Source: Ruminococcus flavefaciens 007c (GTDB lineage: Bacteria > Bacillota > Clostridia > Oscillospirales > Ruminococcaceae). From it: a stretch of 64,000 nucleotides of DNA. The position numbers and the translations under genes were made by a program. Positions within the stretch are counted from its first letter, which is position 1; each line of letters starts with the position of its first letter. The stretch is taken from positions 62,001 to 126,000 of the forward strand of contig NZ_ATAX01000003.1 of the NCBI RefSeq assembly GCF_000571935.1. The letters are read 5' to 3'. Shown here one piece after another: positions 7,620 through 15,458 of the stretch. The notes under the pieces were generated by a model that searched no databases, had not been told where the DNA came from, and saw only the letters and a program-made list of their open reading frames with translations.

Positions 7620-8429
7620 TCATACGCTCCTGTTCATAATGATATTATTTTTTATCATGGAAATACCCGATATATATATCCTTCTGCCTCCCGCATGCTG
7701 CTGAGCATCCTCGATCTGGCTCCTTACAAAGTTCTGATAAGCTCTGCCGTACTTTGAGAAGCTTGTTTTATAGATCTCAAGCTCGGAAAGCTTTGCAACC
7801 AACCAGTCCGGAATAGCATTGGATACTTTTACTTCCATAAGTCTCTGATCTGCACCGATTATGTAATTGCCGTAGCTGTCATAATTGAGTCCCAGATCAT
7901 AACGACGCTCAGTGATCTTTCTGTCAAATGTAAGACGGAAGTCGCCGTCGTCCTTTCCGAAGAAAGCCTCGCGCTGATAGCTGATATACTGCTTTGGCGC
8001 GATAGGATAGTTATTGAGGAATACATCCAGCTCTCTGAAAACCTGCTCTGTGATATACTTTGTACACTCAGGCTTTGAACGGTCAGCCAGATAAGCGTCA
8101 GACTCAGCAAGAGTCATTGATACTCTCCTCTTGGTAACTATGCCGCCAATCTTTTTCTTTATCTCGAGAAAAACCGTATCATCGGGAGATGCGGGAGAAT
8201 AGTAGCTGCGAAGTCTTATCTTTTCCTTATAATAAGGCTTTGCCAGCGATTCTCTGATAAGATAGTCATCGGGTGTGTCGTAGTAGATATTGTAGATGCC
8301 GTACTCTTTGCCGCCGATACAGAATTTATCAGGATTCATGTACTGCGATATTACCTCCATTAATCCGTGATACTGTTCCATATTAAGGAGGAATTTGATT
8401 TCCTTACGAGCAAATGTATTGATTGCCAT
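7620..8429 (-). CDS. VTC-domain polyphosphate polymerase-like protein
   Basis: A 269-residue soluble protein of the VTC branch of the triphosphate tunnel metalloenzymes. Basic and acidic tunnel residues are visible: ARKEIKFLL at the start, KEKIRLRSYY, VFLEIKKKIGGIVTKRR, YQREAFFG, LTFDRKITERR, LMEVKV, and the C-terminal KTSFSKYGRAY. In yeast Vtc4 this domain polymerises ATP gamma-phosphate into polyphosphate. Bacterial members are annotated as polyphosphate polymerases, mostly by homology. A longer frame opens with GTG at 8450, but its ribosome site is 17 nt away. The ATG at 8429 has GAAGG close by and is preferred. First gene of the VTC-DUF4956-beta-helix set. Confidence 0.85.
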   Translation of the reverse strand: MAINTFARKEIKFLLNMEQYHGLMEVISQYMNPDKFCIGGKEYGIYNIYYDTPDDYLIRESLAKPYYKEKIRLRSYYSPASPDDTVFLEIKKKIGGIVTKRRVSMTLAESDAYLADRSKPECTKYITEQVFRELDVFLNNYPIAPKQYISYQREAFFGKDDGDFRLTFDRKITERRYDLGLNYDSYGNYIIGADQRLMEVKVSNAIPDWLVAKLSELEIYKTSFSKYGRAYQNFVRSQIEDAQQHAGGRRIYISGISMIKNNIIMNRSV

Positions 8430-8845
8430 AATTGCCTTCAATGCGAACACGCCGCACGAAGCTCACACTCCTTTCGTATCATTTGCTTATATTATAAAGA
8501 AGTTTTCTTAAAATAGTCTTAAGTATGCTTATTATTCACCAAAATTTGATTTAAACGTCACAAGAAATGTAAAACAAGCACAATTCAACGCAGATACGTT
8601 GTTTTGAGCGTCAAGGCATCTGCTGCACATATCCTTTTTAATGTGATACAGCTTAAACAAATGGCAAAAAAGTGACTATTTTTATTTAATAATAGCACTT
8701 TATTTACTCGTTGTCTACTATTTTTCATGATTTTGTATCAAAAAAGCCTCAAATTCCGCAATTTTTGAACAATAGTGCGCAATAATCGACGAAAAAGGCG
8801 TTATATCGTAGGTTATCACTTCTTAAAAATACTGCCGGAAGCTGA
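8430..8845. other. gene-free region between the AraC gene and the VTC operon
   Basis: No gene is seen in these 416 nt. The stretch holds the terminator at 8665-8701, a small perfect hairpin CAACG-N6-CGTTG near 8598-8613, and a TATAAT (8491-8496, minus strand) without a good -35, which may belong to the VTC operon promoter. Confidence 0.5.
8665..8701 (-). terminator. probable terminator of the rqcH-mpg-araC transcript
   Basis: The minus strand forms AAAGTG-CTATT/AATAG-T-CACTTT, an 11-bp stem with one bulge and a 10-nt loop, followed by TTTTTTG. It lies about 145 nt after the AraC stop, which is rather far, so some doubt remains. Confidence 0.6.
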
Positions 8846-9622
8846 TCAGACCTGTTTTCTGTATTTAGTGGGAGTAACTCCCACCATTTTTTTGAACTGG
8901 CGCATAAAATGCTCCTCATTATCATAACCGCACATTGCCGCCACCTGTGAAACAGTGCAGCCTGTCTCGCTGAGTATCTCCTTCGCCTTCTCGATCTTGC
9001 CGCTTATTACGTCAGCAATACATGAAACGCCGAAGGTTTCGCGGTAGAGGTGCTGGAAATATGATCTTGACATATTCACATAGGCCGCCATGGAATCCAC
9101 ATTCCATTTCATCTGGGGATTGCGGTAGATCTTCTCGCGCAGCTCCGCCAGCATGGCATAATGGGGCTCGGTGGTCTGCTCGCTGTCCGTATTTTTATTT
9201 ATGGCATCTCCCATTTTCACAAGTAGGATACGCATGAGATTTTCAAGCATCTTTCCCCTGCGGGAACCAAGAGAATAGTATTCCGATGCGATATTCCGCA
9301 TAAGCTCAGATATGAAATCCGTATCCGCAAACCTTATGGGACGGTTGTATATCAACTCAAGGGAGTCTATGAACTCCTTTTCGTCCGCTGCGTCAAAGCA
9401 TATCCAGTCGCAAACCAGAGGACACTCCTCAGCGGAGTATACCACAGGGAGCCTTCCGTCGCATAGTATAAGAGCATCCGAGGGAGTCCGCATGGAGAGC
9501 CCGTTGATGTCAAAACGACATCTGCTCTTTGTCAGCATGAGCATATATTCTCCGTTGGCAGCCCTTCTGAAAACCGAACTGCTGTCATATATGGAATTAC
9601 ATCCTAAACACCGTATATTCAC
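8846..9622 (-). CDS. AraC family transcriptional regulator
   Basis: A 258-residue regulator. The C-terminal 100 residues are a double helix-turn-helix of AraC type (WNVDSMAAYVNMSRSYFQHL, then TVSQVAAMCGYDNEEHFMRQ and the closing FKKMVGVTPTKYRKQ). The N-terminal 150 residues look like the cupin-type sensing domain (MLMLTKSRCRFDINGLS, DALILCDGRLPVVYSAE). The ligand is unknown. It starts 4 nt after the glycosylase gene stop and so is the last gene of the rqcH-mpg-araC run. No nearby sugar operon points to a target. Confidence 0.9.
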   Translation of the reverse strand: MNIRCLGCNSIYDSSSVFRRAANGEYMLMLTKSRCRFDINGLSMRTPSDALILCDGRLPVVYSAEECPLVCDWICFDAADEKEFIDSLELIYNRPIRFADTDFISELMRNIASEYYSLGSRRGKMLENLMRILLVKMGDAINKNTDSEQTTEPHYAMLAELREKIYRNPQMKWNVDSMAAYVNMSRSYFQHLYRETFGVSCIADVISGKIEKAKEILSETGCTVSQVAAMCGYDNEEHFMRQFKKMVGVTPTKYRKQV

Positions 9623-9626
9623 AGTA

Positions 9627-10145
9627 TCACTCCTTGCCGTCGATAAAACGCCACTCTATATCCTTCCAATACTCGCCAGCGTAGTCTATTCCAACCCGCG
9701 GTGCAGTCCTTATCTCAGGACGGTATCCGTCATCCTCGAACCAGATCTCTTCATTTTCACGAAGGGATACTCCATTGAAGCTTCCGTCGATCTTCATATT
9801 TTTCGTCAGTTTTGCAGGTCCGTCAAAGCGCTTGCCCGCACGCAGAAGCAAGCCCTGGGGCTGATCCTTTTCTCCCGTTATCACATTCATCAGCCAGTGC
9901 ATACCGTAGCACAGGTATACGTAGATCACACCGCTCTCTCCGTAGAGCAGCTCAGTGCGCTTCGTGCGCCCTTTGGCAGCGTGGCAGCCCTTATCCTCCT
10001 CGCCGCGGTAAGCCTCGGTTTCGGCGATACGCTCTCTGAGCTCTGTACCGTCAGGCAGCCTATGCACCAGTATCTTCCCCACAAGGTCGGGAGCCGCTTC
10101 CAGAACATCACGTCTGAAAAAATCCGCATCTATTTTTTTATTCAT
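9627..10145 (-). CDS. DNA-3-methyladenine glycosylase (AAG/MPG family)
   Basis: A 172-residue base-excision repair enzyme that removes 3-methyladenine and other alkylated purines from DNA. Family motifs are the opening FFRRDVLEAAPDLVGKILVH, the catalytic ETEAY (Glu near residue 42), the substrate loop VYLCYGMHWLMNVI, and LLLRAGKRFDGPAKLTKNM. It is slightly shorter than typical members (about 190-200) but complete at both ends. It lies 1 nt from rqcH, so it is translated from the same message. Confidence 0.93.
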   Translation of the reverse strand: MNKKIDADFFRRDVLEAAPDLVGKILVHRLPDGTELRERIAETEAYRGEEDKGCHAAKGRTKRTELLYGESGVIYVYLCYGMHWLMNVITGEKDQPQGLLLRAGKRFDGPAKLTKNMKIDGSFNGVSLRENEEIWFEDDGYRPEIRTAPRVGIDYAGEYWKDIEWRFIDGKE

Positions 10146-10146
10146 A

Positions 10147-11898
10147 TCAAACTCTCAAGCTCTGTTCAAGCTCGGCGTCGGGCTTGACAAAAGCAGTCTT
10201 ATAATTTGTGAATATTACCTTTCCCGGCTTTGCCCCAGAGGGCTTCTTGACATATCTTGCAAGACAGTAGTCCACCGGCACCTGTCCCGAGCCTCTGCCG
10301 CTGCTGTTTACTGCGGCTATCACCGCAGCTTCCTCGATGGTACGGTCCGGAGGCGTCTCACCGTCGGTAAGTATAAGCACATGGGAGCCCGTTATGAGCT
10401 GAGTATGGAGCCATATATCCGACTTCTCGGCAAACTTCAGGCTCAGCTGGTCATTCTGCTTATTGTTCCTTCCCACAAGTATGGTAAATCCGTCACTGGA
10501 CTTGTACTCAATGGGCGGGAGCGCCTTTGGAGGCTTTGCCTTGCCGCCTGCATAGCGGACGTATCCCTGCTCGCGGAGCTCCAGACGAAGCTGGATTATA
10601 TCATTCTCCGAGGAAGCTCGGGTAAGGGCGTCGAAAACGCTCTCCAGATACTGAAGCTCCTCCTCACCGCGGCTGATCTGCTCTGTAAGCTTTTCCTCCG
10701 CAGTCACGCACTTCTTGTATTCGCTGTAGTAATGCTGGGCATTCTGTGCAGGAGTCTTTCTCACATCAAGCTCTATGGTCATCTGCGGACAGCTCTCATC
10801 ATAGAAGTTTTCCACGGTGACCGAGCTGTCACCCTTCTGTATGCGGTACATATTTGCGGAGATAAGGTCTCCGCATAGCTTAGCCCTGTCTTTTTCGGCA
10901 CAGGCTGTAAGCTCGTCGCGCTGAACGGAGATCCTCCTCGATGTACGCTCTGTAAGGTTCATAAGCAGCTTGAACAGGTCATTTGCACGCTGCTTTGTAC
11001 GTAGGGACCTGTCACGCTCGGAATAGAAATAGTCCAGAAGCTCCGAAGCACCCGAAAGCTCTTTTGTGTACATAAGAGTTCCGAACTGTGAAAGACGGAC
11101 GAAGGAAAAGTCCTTCAGCTGCCCCTCCTTGTCGCTTACAGCGGAAAAGCAGCATTCGCCGTTTATAAGCTGTTCCCGCGTGCGCTTTATGGTAAACAGC
11201 AGTCTGTCAAGCTGATCCTCCGTAATGGAATCGCTTTCAATATGTACTCCCCTGCCTGCAAAAAACGCCCACTCACGCGCAAGTATCGGGGATATGCCCT
11301 CAAAGATACGTATGAGGGTCTTTGAGAGCTCCTTAGTATCGGCTGCGGCAAGTCTTGCCTTTATCTCGTCAGCCTCGGCAGTAAGAAAGTTCAGTCGGTC
11401 ATCTCTCGGCGGAAGGGTGTACTTCATACCCGGAAGCACCATTCTCTCCCGGGACATATCCTCGTCCACGCGCTTGATACTGTCGATGACCTTGCCCTCC
11501 TCACTTATTATAATAAGGTTGGAGCAGCGTCCCATGATCTCGCAGGCAAGAGTTACCGTAACTATATCGCCGATCTCATTGACACATTCAAAGTCAAGAA
11601 AGAGTATTCTTTCCAGTCCGTCCTGTCTTATATCCACCAGCTTGCCGCTGCCCAGCCGCTTCCTCAGCAGCATACAGAACATGGGCGGAGTCTGGGGATT
11701 ATCCACGCTGTTTTCGGTTATATGCACACGGGCACTGCCCGCATTTGCAGATATATACAGTCTCCTGCTGCCGCTTCTGGTACGTATGGAGATGATGATC
11801 TCCTCGCGGGAGGGCTGATGTACTTTCTCAACTCTTCCTCCGATAAGAGGCAGGAGCTCCTTTTTAACTGCGTATAAAAATGCTCCGTCCAGAGCCAT
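10147..11898 (-). CDS. rqcH: RqcH (NFACT family ribosome rescue factor)
   Basis: A 583-residue protein homologous to B. subtilis RqcH (YloA) and eukaryotic Rqc2/NEMF. It binds stalled 50S subunits carrying peptidyl-tRNA and directs addition of C-terminal alanine tails that mark the chain for degradation. The NFACT-N domain starts MALDGAFLYAVKKELLPLIG and includes GGRVEKVHQPSREEII. A long coiled-coil middle (about 270-420) follows, then the NFACT-R domain, GFTILVGRNNKQNDQLSLKF and SDIWLHTQLITGSHVLI. All parts are present. First gene of a three-gene run with the glycosylase and AraC genes. Confidence 0.93.
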   Translation of the reverse strand: MALDGAFLYAVKKELLPLIGGRVEKVHQPSREEIIISIRTRSGSRRLYISANAGSARVHITENSVDNPQTPPMFCMLLRKRLGSGKLVDIRQDGLERILFLDFECVNEIGDIVTVTLACEIMGRCSNLIIISEEGKVIDSIKRVDEDMSRERMVLPGMKYTLPPRDDRLNFLTAEADEIKARLAAADTKELSKTLIRIFEGISPILAREWAFFAGRGVHIESDSITEDQLDRLLFTIKRTREQLINGECCFSAVSDKEGQLKDFSFVRLSQFGTLMYTKELSGASELLDYFYSERDRSLRTKQRANDLFKLLMNLTERTSRRISVQRDELTACAEKDRAKLCGDLISANMYRIQKGDSSVTVENFYDESCPQMTIELDVRKTPAQNAQHYYSEYKKCVTAEEKLTEQISRGEEELQYLESVFDALTRASSENDIIQLRLELREQGYVRYAGGKAKPPKALPPIEYKSSDGFTILVGRNNKQNDQLSLKFAEKSDIWLHTQLITGSHVLILTDGETPPDRTIEEAAVIAAVNSSGRGSGQVPVDYCLARYVKKPSGAKPGKVIFTNYKTAFVKPDAELEQSLRV

Positions 11899-12016
11899 AA
11901 AATCAATCCTTTGCTTTATATTGTGAATATCACGACGCCTTCAGCACTGCTGCCGGTCGGTAATATGTACAATTTTATCCACTTTAATTATAGCATTTTG
12001 CACATCAGTGTTCTAA

Positions 12017-12835
12017 TCAAATATTGCGGTATACAAGCAGCTCAAAATCAGCTTTTGTGGTCAGATTGCCCAGTCCTCCCAGCCTCGACTGCTGTTCGCG
12101 GCCTGTCCTGTAATAGTATGGAGTCATTGAAAAGAGCGCGTTGATGTCCTCCTGAGATACAAGCTCCATATCGTAGCTGATCCTCTCGGCTGAAACGAAC
12201 TCAAAACCCTCCAGCTCATAGGACTTCACTTCATTTTTATAGGGAGTATCATATATCGCCTGTTTCAGCTCCCAGAGATGGTCTGACGAGGGTATTGCCA
12301 TGATCATTGTTCCGCCCTTTTTCAGCACTCTGCGGAACTCATCGCCGCAGTAGGGGGCAAAGAGTGTGACCAGCATATCACAGGAGCTGTTCCCCGCAGG
12401 TATATGGAACACACTAGCTACAGCAAGCTCTGCCGACCTGCACCGCTTGGCGCAGTATTCAACCGCAGCCTTGGATATATCAATACCGCAGACCTCCGCA
12501 GCAATATTATACTGCTGAAGCTTATCAATAATTGCGCTTGTGTAGTATCCTTCGCCGCAGCCTGCGTCAATAATCGTACCGCCTTTGAAGTTTTCAGTAA
12601 CAGCATTGCAGAGAGCTTCGCACAGAGGAGCATAGTATCCCTTGTCAAGGAAGCTCCTTCTGGCCTGCACCATAAGCTTATTGTCACCGTGGACCGTTTT
12701 TCCGGTATGCTTGGAGAGAAGCAGATTCACATAGCCGCTTTTAGCCCTGTCAAAGCTGTGTCTCTTGGGGCATATATAGGTATTCCCTGTCAATTCAAGC
12801 TTTTCGCCGCACACAGGGCATATGAAAACACTCAT
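12017..12835 (-). CDS. 23S rRNA (guanine-N1)-methyltransferase, RlmA family
   Basis: A 272-residue SAM-dependent methyltransferase. The N-terminal zinc finger uses Cys6, Cys9, Cys22 and His26 (FICPVCGEK, YICPKRHSFD). The SAM motif I is IDAGCGEGYYTSAI near 90. These features define RlmA, which methylates G745 (RlmA-I) or G748 (RlmA-II) in helix 35 of 23S rRNA. Gram-positive enzymes usually act on G748, a position tied to macrolide and tylosin response, but the subtype cannot be read from sequence alone. It starts 9 nt after the TrmK-Nif3 gene. Confidence 0.88.
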   Translation of the reverse strand: MSVFICPVCGEKLELTGNTYICPKRHSFDRAKSGYVNLLLSKHTGKTVHGDNKLMVQARRSFLDKGYYAPLCEALCNAVTENFKGGTIIDAGCGEGYYTSAIIDKLQQYNIAAEVCGIDISKAAVEYCAKRCRSAELAVASVFHIPAGNSSCDMLVTLFAPYCGDEFRRVLKKGGTMIMAIPSSDHLWELKQAIYDTPYKNEVKSYELEGFEFVSAERISYDMELVSQEDINALFSMTPYYYRTGREQQSRLGGLGNLTTKADFELLVYRNI

Positions 12836-12844
12836 CTTTCCACC

Positions 12845-14302
12845 TCAGACATACTGGCAGGGATCAACAGAGCGCTCTGCTATTTCGATGTCAAGCTGCG
12901 GGAACTTTTCCTCAAGAGCCCGTCTCAGCTCCCATAATACTATATTCTCCGTGTGGAAATGTCCACAGTCAAGAAGGGCTATTCCGCGGTTGTTGGCGTC
13001 TATCCATACATCATGCTTGACATCTCCCGTAATCAGGGCGTCACATTCCTTTTCAGCGGCAAGATCCAGCATGGAACCGCCCGAGCCCGAACAAAAGGCA
13101 ATTTTAGACACAAGTGGATTGATCTCCCGTGTAGTCCTTACATACTGACAGCCGAAGATGGACTTGCAGGTCTCCGCAAGCTCCTTGACAGTCACAGGCT
13201 CTTTCAGATTGATTATCCAGCCGAGGCAGTTGCCGCCGCCAAGCTCCTCAAATGGCACAGGTATCCCCTTAACGTCAAGCTTTTCACTGAGCTTACGAAG
13301 TATAACTCCGTTGGTACCTCCTGCCGCAATGTCCAGATTAGTGTGCATACATACCGCACCTATGCCGCTTTCGATAAGCCTGTAGACAGGATCTGTGCGT
13401 CCTATGCGCTTACGGGGCTCGAATATAACGGGATGATGGGAGATTATCAGCTCCGCTCCCTTACAGTCAGCCTCGTTCACAACATCGTAGGATATATCCA
13501 GAGAAAGCAGAACCTTGCTGCACTCCTGGTCGGAGCTTTCCACAAGATAACCTGAATTATCCCACTTCTCCTGTGCAGCAAACGGATAGAGCTCATTGAG
13601 GTGATCAATAACGTCACAAACATTTTCAACACCGATACCGTTTATAACTTTTTGTGCAAGGGACCTATAATGTTCAGCCTCTGGGGCTCTGCCTGCCTTT
13701 TCAAGACTGTCCGCGACCTTTTCAAGCCTTTCGGCTTCACGTTTGCGGTATTTATTGGCTGTTTCGTCCTCATCGTCGAAAAATCCGCAGATCGACTCTG
13801 CTTCGGTCAGTCTTCTCGGGAAGGGGCTATACTCCGCAGTCATTATAACATACAGCTTATCGCCTTCTTCGGCAACATACTCCCCTGTTATCTCCATGTT
13901 ATTCTCATAGAGCTTTCTGCGGAGGATCTCGGGTTTAGTCATAGGCTGAAGCACCCAGCGGATATTCATTTTATCTATTGAATCAATTTTAACGTCATCG
14001 ATTATGGCAGCAATGGTCTCTCCGCCCATACCTGCGATTATAACATCAGATACTCCGCTAAGATCTATATTATCAAGTCCGTCGGAAAGTACGAGCTCGA
14101 CCTTATCCTGTATGCCGTACCTTTCAACTGTATTCCTTGCAGCCTCGAGAGGTCCTTCCTTCACATCGGAAGCTATGACCCTGCTGCATTTTCCGCTGTT
14201 TATAAGCTCTGCCGCCAGGTAAGCGTGGTCAGTACCCACATCTGCTGCGATACCTTCGCCGCTGACGAGCTCTGCGATTTTCTTCAATCTGTTATCAAGC
14301 AT
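12845..14302 (-). CDS. fusion of tRNA m1A22 methyltransferase TrmK and Nif3-like protein
   Basis: A 485-residue continuous protein combining two genes that are separate neighbours (yqfN/trmK and yqfO) in B. subtilis. Residues 1-230 match TrmK: LDNRLKKIAELV, AADVGTDHAYLAAEL (SAM site), VIIAGMGGETIA, LQPMTKPEILRRKL. TrmK puts N1-methyl on A22 of tRNA. Residues about 235-485 match the Nif3/YqfO dinuclear-metal family: PFAAQEKWDNSGYLV, ELIISHHPVIF, VCMHTNLDIAAGG, and DALITGDVKHD with GHFHTENIVL supplying metal ligands. No stop or internal ATG-RBS is seen at the junction. Start 14302 is chosen because GAGGTG lies 6 nt upstream. Confidence 0.88.
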   Translation of the reverse strand: MLDNRLKKIAELVSGEGIAADVGTDHAYLAAELINSGKCSRVIASDVKEGPLEAARNTVERYGIQDKVELVLSDGLDNIDLSGVSDVIIAGMGGETIAAIIDDVKIDSIDKMNIRWVLQPMTKPEILRRKLYENNMEITGEYVAEEGDKLYVIMTAEYSPFPRRLTEAESICGFFDDEDETANKYRKREAERLEKVADSLEKAGRAPEAEHYRSLAQKVINGIGVENVCDVIDHLNELYPFAAQEKWDNSGYLVESSDQECSKVLLSLDISYDVVNEADCKGAELIISHHPVIFEPRKRIGRTDPVYRLIESGIGAVCMHTNLDIAAGGTNGVILRKLSEKLDVKGIPVPFEELGGGNCLGWIINLKEPVTVKELAETCKSIFGCQYVRTTREINPLVSKIAFCSGSGGSMLDLAAEKECDALITGDVKHDVWIDANNRGIALLDCGHFHTENIVLWELRRALEEKFPQLDIEIAERSVDPCQYV

Positions 14303-14357
14303 ATTGCACCTCATTAAAAAATAGCGCACCGCTGGAGCAGTACGCATAAACAAAACC

Positions 14358-14383
14358 AAGCACAGCCGTTTCCGACTGTGCTT
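14358..14383 (-). terminator. terminator-like hairpin after the zinc-ribbon gene
   Basis: The minus strand forms AAGCACAG, 10-nt loop, CTGTGCTT, followed by GGTTTTG. The stem is perfect but the T tract is interrupted, so it may be a partial terminator upstream of trmK-nif3. Confidence 0.6.
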
Positions 14384-14398
14384 TCGGTCTCATAAATT

Positions 14399-14674
14399 TT
14401 ATGCCTCGTTCATTTTTGCAAAGCAATCGCTGCAGTAAACTGCTCTTCCTTCCTTGGGTTCAAAAGGAACCTTTGCTTCGCCGCCGCATGATGCGCAAAC
14501 TGCTGTGTACATTACACGCTCAGCCTTGCCTGCGTTCTTTCTGGCGTCACGACATGATTTGCATCTCTGGGGCTCGTTAACGAAGCCTTTCTCTGCATAA
14601 AATTCCTGTTCGCCTGCGGAGAAAATAAACTCCTGTCCGCACTCCTTGCAAACTAATGTCTTGTCTTCGTACAT
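14399..14674 (-). CDS. small double zinc-ribbon protein
   Basis: A 91-residue protein with four Cys pairs: CKECGQEF (9-12), CKSCRDAR (38-41), CASCGGEA (61-64) and CSDCFAKM (81-84), enough for two zinc ribbons. The first half matches the probable zinc-ribbon family zf-trcl; the second resembles the CxxC-x17-CxxC motif family. The role is unknown; nucleic-acid or protein binding is usual for such ribbons. It stands alone between the tRNA-like fold and a terminator-like hairpin. Confidence 0.85.
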   Translation of the reverse strand: MYEDKTLVCKECGQEFIFSAGEQEFYAEKGFVNEPQRCKSCRDARKNAGKAERVMYTAVCASCGGEAKVPFEPKEGRAVYCSDCFAKMNEA

Positions 14675-14701
14675 AGTACAATACCTCGCTTAAATTTTTT
14701 C

Positions 14702-14765
14702 GACCACGGTTGGATTTACACCCACATCTTTGTTAAACAACGCTCTTTGGTTGAGCTACACGGCC
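14702..14765 (-). other. degenerate tRNA-like fold
   Basis: On the minus strand these 64 nt draw a tRNA cloverleaf with a damaged anticodon arm. There is a 7-bp acceptor stem GGCCGTG/CGTGGTC (three G-U pairs), TA, a perfect D-stem GCTC/GAGC with loop AACCAAA, and a T-arm GTGGG-TGTAAAT-CCAAC with one mismatch and the right 7-nt loop. Only 16 nt fill the anticodon and variable region, with a 4-bp TTGT/ACAA stem and a 3-nt loop. The invariant GG of the D-loop and TTC of the T-loop are missing. It cannot be a normal tRNA. It is either a decayed tRNA gene or a tRNA-mimic in the leader of the zinc-ribbon gene. Confidence 0.5.
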
Positions 14766-14770
14766 ATATT

Positions 14771-15370
14771 TCAGTTTGTATCGTGCATTACCGCACGTAT
14801 CTTCTTCCTTGCTCTCTGCATAGCGTTGTCAACGGCCTTTTCCGTCATACCAAGCTTTTCGGCTGTACTTTTATAGCTCAGTCCCTGAACACACAGCGTA
14901 AGCACATTAAGCTCGGTGAGTGAAAGTACAGAACATATATTATTCCAGAGCTCGGAAAAAAATTCCTTGTAAAAATAGATGCTTTCTGGAGTTTCCTCCA
15001 CAGACAGCACATCTTCCGCCTTATCATCGTCTATTCTCTCACCTAAAGAGAGCTCTCTGCCGCTTTTGCGGGTAAGAGTTTTCATTCTGTTGACGATGCA
15101 AACCTCGGCAAAGGTGGCAAACTTAACACCTTTTTGGGGATCAAATGCCTCAATAGCCTTCAGAAGGCTTATCATTCCCTCCTGATGAAGGTCGTCGCTG
15201 TCGGTCTCGGAATTTGCGAAAATCTCGGATTTGATAAAAACGAGCCTGGAAAAGCGCGACAAAAGAACAGCCGCGGCAGTCTTGTCAGACTTACCCAGCA
15301 CAGCCAGTTCCTCATCGGATTTCTTATTTAGTTCATTCAGATCGTGATCAAAATCAAGCAAGATACCCAC
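14771..15370 (-). CDS. RNA polymerase sigma factor, SigH-like
   Basis: A 199-residue group 3 sigma-70 factor. Region 2 is visible as DSDDLHQEGMISLLKAIEAF and FATFAEVCIVNRM. Region 4 is a helix-turn-helix, LSLTELNVLTLCVQGLSYKS followed by AEKLGMTEKAVDNAMQRARK. Both parts resemble B. subtilis SigH (EGMIGLYKSIRDF, KSIDNALQRVKRK), which drives early stationary-phase and sporulation genes. No anti-sigma gene is adjacent, as for SigH. Its target promoters here are unknown. Confidence 0.88.
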   Translation of the reverse strand: MGILLDFDHDLNELNKKSDEELAVLGKSDKTAAAVLLSRFSRLVFIKSEIFANSETDSDDLHQEGMISLLKAIEAFDPQKGVKFATFAEVCIVNRMKTLTRKSGRELSLGERIDDDKAEDVLSVEETPESIYFYKEFFSELWNNICSVLSLTELNVLTLCVQGLSYKSTAEKLGMTEKAVDNAMQRARKKIRAVMHDTN

Positions 15371-15405
15371 CCAACAATCAGCATTTTACCATACAGGACT
15401 TATAT

Positions 15406-15444
15406 TACCGTCTCCCCTCGGATCGCTCCGAAGGGAGATCGGTA
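15406..15444 (-). other. long hairpin with GNRA-type loop in the sigma factor leader
   Basis: The minus strand forms a stem of about 17 bp (TACCG, TCTCCC and TTCGGA paired with TCCGAG, GGGAGA and CGGTA, with one bulge) capped by GCGA, a GNRA tetraloop. No T tract follows on either strand, so it is not an ordinary terminator. It lies between the DivIVA-type gene and the sigma gene and could stabilise or process the message. Confidence 0.6.
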
Positions 15445-15458
15445 CAATGCTTATAAAA

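Noticed and set aside
14702..14765. functional tRNA gene
   Set aside because: It is 64 nt long, has no usable 7-nt anticodon loop and lacks the D-loop GG and T-loop TTC.
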